Origin: Takakia lepidozioides
Lineage: Eukaryota > Streptophyta > Takakiopsida > Takakiales > Takakiaceae
Direction of reading: 5' to 3'
Assembly: GCA_030704615.1 (NCBI GenBank)
Contig: CM060731.1
Span: 57,332,756 to 57,392,755 of the forward strand
Length of the DNA: 60,000 nucleotides
Part shown: positions 53,990 to 60,000 of the stretch, piece by piece
How positions within the stretch are numbered: position 1 is the stretch's first letter
Layout: each line of letters begins with the position of its first letter
Program-made: the position numbers and the translations under genes
Notes under the pieces: model-generated
Told to the model about the DNA's origin: nothing
Database searches by the model: none
The model's input: the letters and a program-made list of their open reading frames with translations, nothing else

Positions 53990-54270
53990 ACCTTTCATGA
54001 AGGAAAGAGATGAGCCAGCATTGGAGGTTGCAAAGGACAACAGTGAGGAGCCAGCCAGTAGAGGCTGCCACCACTGCCACCACTGCCCCCTGATGATGGT
54101 GGCGTGGTGTTGCCAGTGGCTGAGGTGCCCATACCCATAGCATCACCATGTGCATCTTCAGTTGTGGGCTTCAGACCAAACACGTGAACTGTGCCTTTGT
54201 CACTGGAGAGCCCCAGCCATTGAGCATTTGCTGAGAAAGCCATACTGTAAATGTTTTGGTCAGCTCCTCG
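53990..54270 (-). pseudogene. ATG18/PROPPIN-like exon
   Basis: Minus strand reads [20 protein letters not shown], then [16 protein letters not shown], the hallmark WD-repeat segment of ATG18/WIPI autophagy proteins, which bind phosphoinositides on the phagophore. A Gly/Ser-rich loop follows ([12 protein letters not shown]). The expected continuation GSSLSFMKG with a G|GTATCT donor (about 53997) is in another frame, implying an indel in the Gly/Ser repeat. Neighbouring ATG18 exons (the FRRG-containing blade) were not found, so it is an isolated, probably captured exon. Confidence 0.75.
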
Positions 54271-54559
54271 CCGAAGCTGCTCACAAAACCACAGGGCTCT
54301 TTAGTATCTCTACAATAACATACTTCTATATCCCTTCTATGACTGTCAATCCATTGGCATCACAGCCAATCATGGTTGGTTTGCTGTCTTTCCTGAATGC
54401 AACATGGAAAGAAAGATTACAACAATTTTGGTCTGGTTACAAGGAGTTCACTCATCTAAGGATCACTTTGTTTTGCCGGCGATGTGCTGTTTAAGTTCCC
54501 AATGTGCACTTCACTCTTAAAAGGAAGCGCTCACTTTTTTTTATATCAGAACCAGACCC

Positions 54560-56061
54560 TATGGTTTGGGAGATCTCCACGTCATTGTTCCAACAGAGCC
54601 ACTTTGCTATTTTTGCAATCTCCCCTGTCGAGCAGTTGGGGTGAGACTGACAGATTTCGATATAGAGAATTGCATCTACAGAGTGAGAGAAAATGTGGCT
54701 AGTGAGGAGGGAGAGGCAAAAAGACAGACTTGTGGATTTCACTACATTTCTTTAATCTCCAAGGTGTGCATGTGGACAGTTGTTTGTGTGCATCAAAAAT
54801 TCAACCTTACTGATAGCTTTCATCAGGGACCTCTTTCATCTAGAGGTAGCTTCCATGAAGGCTAGGCTGGGGTGTGTTACTAAGTGTTTGGTGTGGGGGT
54901 CCCTTGCAGAATCATCAAGGGATATTTGAGTATCCTGATAACAGCCACGGAAAAATCTTGCATCCCAAGAGTGATGAAGATATCTTGAGGCCTGAGCAAG
55001 TAGACACGGTAAGTGCCATAATCAGCTACATCTTTAAGTTTTTCAAATCAGCCCTGGTAAAGTCAACTTATTTACGTTAATTGTAATTGATGTGCACATT
55101 GTGTCATCCACAGGCACAGATGCTAGGACACCTCTTCATGATTGCCTCATGTGGACTGGAGGTGTCTAGGAACTTTTCATTTGCAACACTGCTGATGATA
55201 TGTGATCAAGTCCCTTCTTCAATGGACTTGTCAAAGGGGGTGTGTCCCAAGCTCCGCGGAGACTTGGAGCGGGATTTCAGATTGGGATGGACTTCAAAAT
55301 GGTCATTTCTTCAGCAGCTGCGCAAATCTAAGAACTATGAAGCTGCGCAAGAGATTGTCCACCAACTGGCTGCAAATGAATTGAACGAGGACCTTGGGTG
55401 GAGTTTTGAAAGTTTCAAACTGGATGAAGAAACTTGGCCTTCACAGGTATTGTCTTATATGCAATGAAAACAAATGCACAAAAACAATATTTGTGCTTCA
55501 ATTGCTTTTGATTGATATTTTCTGTCTTGATTGGTGGCTTCTAACAGGTGGAGGATAAGCTAGGAGCGATTGTGTACAGTCACCTTTTCAGTGGAAGGGA
55601 GACGGTAGGGAAAGCCCTACGCGAGGGCATTTACATGTCAGTTGCAACAGCTCCAACGTCCCAAGCAGTAAAGGAGAAATTGAAGGATTCTCTTCGAGAC
55701 CGTCTGAGCCCCGAGAACCTCAGGGTGGTCTTCAATGGCGCTTGTGCCATTGAGGCACAACACTTCCTAAGGAAATGCAACTTTTGCTCGTCTGTGGATA
55801 AAACACAGCAAGACTTTTTTCAAAAGTTGCATTGAGAAGATGACCTACACCGAGCAATCGCGCCTCTCTGTCTTCATCACAGGCCTCGAGTACTTTGGAG
55901 GCAAGGAGATTACCATCGACCTGTTAAACAGGATGGACGAGCCATGTGTTCAGGCGTCCACTTGTTTTTCACAGCTGTATCTCCCTCCTTACAAGGATGG
56001 GGACATAATGCTGAGAAAGATAAACTACTCAACTATGGACACTAGCTATGGGAGACCTTAG
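54560..56061 (+). pseudogene. Spliced gene with HECT-like C-terminus
   Basis: Four exons with matching phases. About 54560-54762: LHVIVPTEPLCYFCNLPCRA, KRQTCGFHYISLISK, donor AAG|GTGTGC. 54910-55008: NHQGIFEYPDNSHGKILHP, donor ACG|GTAAGT. 55114-55446: AQMLGHLFMIASCGLEVSRN, donor CAG|GTATTG. 55548-56061: VEDKLGAIVYSHLFSGRETV. A 1-base shift in the T run near 55820 separates it from MTYTEQSRLSVFITGLEYFG and ASTCFSQLYLPPYKDGDIM. The end resembles the HECT E3 C-lobe (F-x-T/I-T-G..., then T-C-x-x-x-L-x-L-P-x-Y, with the thioester Cys in STCF). If intact it would be a ubiquitin ligase. Some transposons carry such genes; host or TE origin is open. Confidence 0.5.
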
Positions 56062-56446
56062 ATTTGCGTGCTGCCAGCACAAAATGGGGAAGGGCTTACC
56101 ATAGCCAGCTTGTGAGTCGTGTGACTGGCCTTGGCCTCCTCTGACTGCGCATAGAAGGCTGTATACACTGCCGTAGCCTAGGTTGATTCCCCCACTGTCA
56201 CCTGTAGCCCTCTACCTTGCAGCACATTGAGAAAACAATTGCTCACCTGTAAGTGCTGTTGTGTGTTTCCATCCACATGAAACCTGCCACCCCAAATCAA
56301 GGGCGTACATACCATAAGATCATTTGGTAAGCATGGTGGTGTCTGAATCATTGTTTGGGTTACTTGCTTTCCCCACTGCCAGAAGTCTTTCAGGTGAAGC
56401 AGCCATTTGTTAAGGGTCAGGGAGGCCTCATGACATGGATGGAGCT
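56062..56446. other. Short intergenic stretch
   Basis: No features recognised between the convergent HECT-like and RCC1-like genes. Confidence 0.4.
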
Positions 56447-56750
56447 GTCAGAGGCCGTATTCATTGGAGCCCCACATGTACAGCTCGCCACGCCCTTAGA
56501 TCACCACACAGAAGAGCAAACTGATCCATAGTAAAAGATATCATAAATAGGAAAGAGAAGAAACAAACCTATAGTACATTCCAATGCATGTGCAAAACTT
56601 CCCAGGCCTTTCTCAGCACTAGCCCCATGATGAGGACACCAAGAATGTGACTTAAAGGTGATAGCGCCCGTGTGGTAGCCACCGCAAGAAACCTCCACAA
56701 CAGCAGGAAGGGCAGGCACTTGAGTTGGCTCCGTAACATCCCTCTCACTG
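56447..56750 (-). pseudogene. RCC1-repeat exons
   Basis: Minus strand: 56745-56656 reads TQVPALPAVVEVSCGGYHTG, then AIT. 56496-56447 reads GRGELYMWGSNEYGL and then TGA where Gln/Leu-Gly is usual. Order and content match one RCC1/UVR8-type propeller blade (V-x-x-V-x-C-G-x-x-H-T...G-x-L-Y-x-W-G-x-N-x-x-G) with an intron between. The stop suggests decay, or an exon end placed a few bases earlier. No other blades were found in the window. Confidence 0.65.
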
Positions 56751-56784
56751 CCTAGACCCTGGCAGACCCTTTCAGTGTCACTGT

Positions 56785-57257
56785 CTACTCCGATATTGCC
56801 ATGCAATCATCATTGAGTATGCAAGTATGGATAATAAGTAAAAAGCATGCAAAGTGGAACATACCAGCTGACACTCTCGCCCTTTCCCAAAGATAAAAAG
56901 GACGCCTTGCTCTGCATATATCCCTCCCCCCCAATTCCAGCTCCCTATCATCTGCCGTTGACCAGTGGGCTGCTACCTCCAACAACATACTGTGTTGAGA
57001 TCCAGTAATGTTCAGCATGTTCAGCACGACAATATCTTGCCTAGATTTATCTTCTCCAACTGCCTCCCTCTTTCTCTGTGTCTGAGACAAAGTTCAAACG
57101 TCTCTCTTCCCCTCAACCCTAGGATGTAGGTTCCAAGGATCATCTTACGACAGCCCTACAGATAGGTCTAAACAGATAAAACTTCAGCAAACAAAAGGAA
57201 GCCATATCCATAAGACTGAGAACAAACATCCAATTGACATGGTCAGAAACCAGTGAC
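56785..57257. other. Uncertain minus-strand frame and spacer
   Basis: A minus frame 56785-57090 (DIVVLNMLNITGSQHSMLLE, AAHWSTADDRELELGG) looks partly protein-like, perhaps another exon of the RCC1 or PAS1-like gene, but no family match is seen. Confidence 0.3.
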
Positions 57258-57339
57258 CTGCCTCATTGCACATTTCACTGGATTTCATGTACTCCCCAAG
57301 CTTCTGCTAACATGCAGCCACATTGAGAAGCAATGAACT
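57258..57339 (-). pseudogene. PAS1-like gene, TPR exon with nonsense codon
   Basis: SSLLLNVAAC, then TAG, then QKLGEYMKSSEMCNEAG. PASTICCINO1 has NLLHLNVAACLLKMGEW at this position, so TAG replaces a Leu codon. Acceptor TTTGGCAG and donor CAG|GTCACT are intact. This single change truncates the protein inside its TPR domain unless it is a sequencing error. Confidence 0.7.
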
Positions 57340-57525
57340 CTGCCAAAAATAGCGCCAGACAATCCACACTTGCATAATGGTGATCTCTTGCATGAATTGC
57401 TAAATGCAACTGGCCAAAGATCTCCCACTTTTCTTGAACACACATGCATTACCAAGGGACATACATCTTTATTAGTTCCACCAAATAACAAGGGAACAAC
57501 AATCCTAGAAACCAGCAACAATCAC

Positions 57526-57594
57526 CTGGCTCTTTACAAGCTCCTCACCTTCCTCATCATTTTGTGGATTTACATGCTTGAAATCCCTAAGCCC
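57526..57594 (-). pseudogene. PAS1-like gene, exon DFKHVNPQNDEEG
   Basis: LRDFKHVNPQNDEEGEELVK, then SQ and a CAG|GTGATT donor. PAS1 family: VLREFNHVNPQDDEEG. The 5' boundary does not phase cleanly with the preceding exon (AAG|), so a boundary mutation or unseen bases are possible. Confidence 0.7.
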
Positions 57595-57712
57595 CGGTTA
57601 CGGCCATTAGAGGTGTCCACCTTCAGACTACACTTGAAAGACCAGGTGTGGAAAATTGTTGTGTAGAAGTTTTACGCACGTAAAGCAGGTCACTAAACTG
57701 GTCACTGATTAC

Positions 57713-57769
57713 CTTATCATATTTGGCCTTGGCTACCTCAAACTTGGCTTCCTTGAATAGCCGGTTTCC
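57713..57769 (-). CDS. PAS1-like gene, exon GNRLFKEAKF
   Basis: A 57-bp exon, phase 0 on both sides, encoding GNRLFKEAKFEVAKAKYDK: the first TPR helix pair of PASTICCINO1-type FKBP/TPR proteins. These act as scaffolds for very-long-chain fatty acid elongation and cell-division control. Acceptor TGTGCAG, donor AAG|GTAATC. Confidence 0.8.
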
Positions 57770-57945
57770 CTGCACACACATTTGCAGAGCATCACATACA
57801 GCATAAAGTCAATCTCATTCAGGCACAGAACATCTCCAGCAATTAGTATGTTGGTTTCCTTGCACCATCACTGAATATAGCCTAAATCAGATCTATACGC
57901 TCCTAGTTCATACAAGAAAGTAGTAAAGTGAGTATAAAGGCATAC

Positions 57946-58005
57946 CGTGGATTTGATTGTATCCACTTCAGCCATCATTTCTTTGAAATTGAGGCCTGTC
58001 CAATC
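57946..58005 (-). CDS. PAS1-like gene, exon DWTGLNFKEM
   Basis: A 60-bp exon encoding DWTGLNFKEMMAEVDTIKST, phase 0 at both ends, acceptor GTGGCAG, donor ACG|GTATGC. It joins upstream to ...LLGFETGK (59947) and downstream to GNRLFKEA, reproducing the PAS1 signature K-D-W-T-G-L-x-F-K-E-x-M...I-x-S-T-G-N-x-L-F-K. Confidence 0.85.
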
Positions 58006-58076
58006 CTGCCACCACAAAGAGTTAGCTTAAAATTCCGCTCATTGATGTTTATCATTGATAACAGGAAGCAATCTTT

Positions 58077-58962
58077 CTATCTTTCTAAGGGACCAAAAAC
58101 TACCTTTGTAAGGGGCTCACTCCGGTAGTATGACTTACCTTGATACAAACAATTAGTTCGGGCTTTCCAGATATCGTCTAGGAAGCCCTTCAAACAAGCA
58201 TCAATCTGCTGTGTGTGAGCAGCCCAAGTGTTAGACTCCGACAGGGCCAGGGCTTTAGGCTCAGCCTCAAGATTTTGGAAGTTGCCGAACAGACGTGCCA
58301 AGACATTGTCCTGAAGAGGGTCACTCTCTGGTGAGAATATCCTGGACACTATCAGAAAATGGATATTGTCTTCAGGTTGCCCACACATCGGGTGATTACA
58401 ATCTCCTCTTCCTCTCTGCATCTGTTTATTGTTCAAGGGTAGGGTCCGCCCTCAGTTAAAATTTCAGTCCAGTGCCAAGGGTAGGTATGCCCTTGAGATC
58501 ATCCTTAAGGTCTGCCCTGGAAACAAGTTCAGGGAAGTTTTATGCCTAACTTCAATTTCATCGGAGAGTCTTTGGGCATCAGACATGGACACACCCCCCT
58601 CCAGGTCAGCTTCATCCAGTAGGGTCAATTCATCATGACTGATATTCAGATACTTGAAAATCTCATCCACCTTTTCCCGCCAAGACTTGGCCTGTTTAAC
58701 AGGACTGTCTTGCTTCCAATAAATAGATTCGATTACCTTAGGGTATCTGGTATTAGGCATGCGATTCAACCGACCCCACCATCTGACCTTGAATTCATCA
58801 CGTCGAGAGCTTAAGAGAGGTACGCCAGATGCACCCCGAACAGCCACATTAGCTGTTCTAGAACAAGCCGACATGCTTTCTTTGAGCACTGCGGCCTGAA
58901 TGGATTCTAGGGATTTAGCATAGTCGGAGTTGTCAACCCACACAGCAGATGCATGCTCCAAG
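58077..58962 (-). mobile_element. LINE ORF2 C-terminal fragment in a PAS1-like intron
   Basis: Minus strand: ASAVWVDNSDYAKSLESIQA, VRWWGRLNRMPNTRYPKVIE, HDELTLLDEADLEGG; then a frame change, MCGQPEDNIHFLIVSRIF and NCLYQGKSYYRSEPLTKVV. Same family as the LINE at 38.7-40.3 kb (about the same domain order) but diverged. 5'-truncated, frame-broken and lacking reverse transcriptase. Confidence 0.75.
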
Positions 58963-59034
58963 GCCGGCCTTATAACATTACAAGGATCAACACAGGGTGA
59001 GTGTTGAGAGGCCCAGTCTCAAGCCTGTCGAAGA

Positions 59035-59145
59035 TTAGCGAATGTACTCATCAGACGTTGCTTGCCTACGCCTTGTGGCCATAGACTCCACACCCAGTTT
59101 GCGCGAAACAAAAGGGAACAGGCACTACCTTTGTGAGGGGGTCAC
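59035..59145 (-). mobile_element. LINE 3'-terminal piece
   Basis: Minus strand reads VPVPFCFAQTGCGVYGHKA then stop, the end of the same LINE ORF, detached from and upstream of the larger fragment. Compare 31.8-31.9 kb. Confidence 0.55.
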
Positions 59146-59149
59146 TAGA

Positions 59150-59946
59150 GAGAGAGAGGAAAAGAGGAGTGAAGAACTGCACCAATGGTGTACAATATTC
59201 CTGGAAGTATAGCCCAGCTTGAAAACTATCCAGAGTTGGCTAAAAAACCTATGAAAGTACCTTCAAAGCAAATATTTTGCCTTCACGATCACAGTCCAGC
59301 CATAGCACCAAATAGTCGCATCCACGTGCTTCTTGTTGCAGATGCTTACACACATGGGCCTGCCTATTATTTCCCAAATATCATTTACATTGGGAAGCCA
59401 ACTCTGCTACTGGCATCCAATTCATTAACTCCATCTCATCTAGCCTTTCTTTAGTGATGATAGAACTGATGACACGTGGCTTGAAGCAAATGGTGTCCCC
59501 TGATTAATCACAGGATTGAATGGTTGTATCTTTTCCAACCAACTAGAAATATTATGTAAACAGCAGATTCAAACAATAAAGGGTAACTTTAGTGCAAAAC
59601 TTATCTACCTATCTATCTGGAAATTCCTTATTTGACAAGTGACTTCATGGCCTGCAGTGACTCTTCTATTTTGAAACAAGAAAAGCTGATGGTACAATAA
59701 AAATGATACAAATCCAGTGGCAGGAAACCAAATCTTTCTATCTTTCAGGAAGCAATTAACTGGATAAGGCCAACTGGCAGAAGAATTGAGTGTGGGAGAA
59801 AGGGTTGATAAGCCAAAAAACCACCAAAAATTGCATAGATTATTCAACCATGGACAGACTGTGGTCTGAGCTGTGAAAGGAAACGCTGGCCCACAGACTC
59901 ATGTAGATGAGTATAAACAGTAAATACACTGATGTAAATGGATGAC
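59150..59946. other. Intronic stretch of the PAS1-like gene
   Basis: Lies between PAS1-like exons; short frames on both strands are not recognisable. Confidence 0.5.
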
Positions 59947-60000
59947 CTTGCCTGTTTCAAATCCTAACAATTCCACCACCCATTGCACTGAAGCCCCTTC
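59947..60000 (-). CDS. PAS1-like gene, exon at window edge
   Basis: Minus strand encodes EGASVQWVVELLGFETGK and ends at an AAG|GTCATC donor. PAS1 has the same end of its last FKBP-type domain (V-x-W-x-x-E-L-L-G-F-x-x-P-K) directly before DWTGL. The gene continues beyond the window with its FKBP domains. Confidence 0.8.

Overview
The window looks like nuclear DNA from a green-lineage (streptophyte) plant or charophyte alga, dense in transposable elements. The reasons are spliced GT-AG genes, plant-type pieces (HAK/KUP K+ transporter, PASTICCINO1-like TPR/FKBP exons, ATG18-like and RCC1 exons) and PPR-DYW organelle RNA-editing genes. Many near-identical PPR units, plus a retroelement carrying a cytosine methyltransferase, fit a seedless plant or charophyte better than a flowering plant. 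I cannot name the species. Almost every gene seen is broken, so this is mostly a mobile-element graveyard with a few host exons.

Layout. 0-2.8 kb: the start of an unknown basic protein and a SEN1-type helicase exon, both minus strand. 2.8-19.1 kb: a compound region with two pieces of one transposase type in opposite orientations, a gene with a ParB-like motif and an N4/N6-type DNA methyltransferase-like domain, and a second methyltransferase copy. Their introns are packed with about 37 copies of a 20-26 bp palindrome. A 6.4 kb CACTA transposon (11,007-17,441, GCA target-site duplication) splits one exon of the methyltransferase gene. It carries captured HAK/KUP and PDF/PPR gene fragments with their introns.

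20.0-32.1 kb: a roughly 12 kb inverted duplication around a spacer of about 425 bp, giving two divergent copies of an unusual gene. Each has split PDF motifs (as in OSB organellar ssDNA-binding proteins) amplified in tandem and followed by PPR-E-DYW. Both copies are frameshifted, and one frameshift is shared. 33.3-34.4 kb: a second small CACTA element (TGG duplication). 34.5-35.1 kb: a DYW fragment. 36.8-37.9 kb: the longest uninterrupted novel ORF (352 aa). 38.0-40.7 kb: further PDF remnants, an internally deleted and duplicated LINE, and a SINE-like element. 40.9-42.0 kb: minisatellites.

42.5-50.0 kb: an LTR-type element with Gag, zinc knuckles, an aspartic protease and a C5-cytosine methyltransferase, but no recognisable reverse transcriptase or integrase. 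It ends in a polypurine tract and a presumed 3' LTR. 51.7-56.1 kb: unknown ORFs, an ATG18-like exon and a spliced gene with a HECT-like C-terminus. 56.4-60.0 kb: RCC1 exons and a PAS1-like gene (both minus strand), the latter with a LINE in an intron and a stop codon in a TPR exon.

Two themes recur. Mobile elements here carry DNA methyltransferases of two unrelated families (N4/N6-like and C5). Organellar nucleic-acid-binding modules (PDF and PPR) are duplicated, inverted and captured at genomic DNA level.
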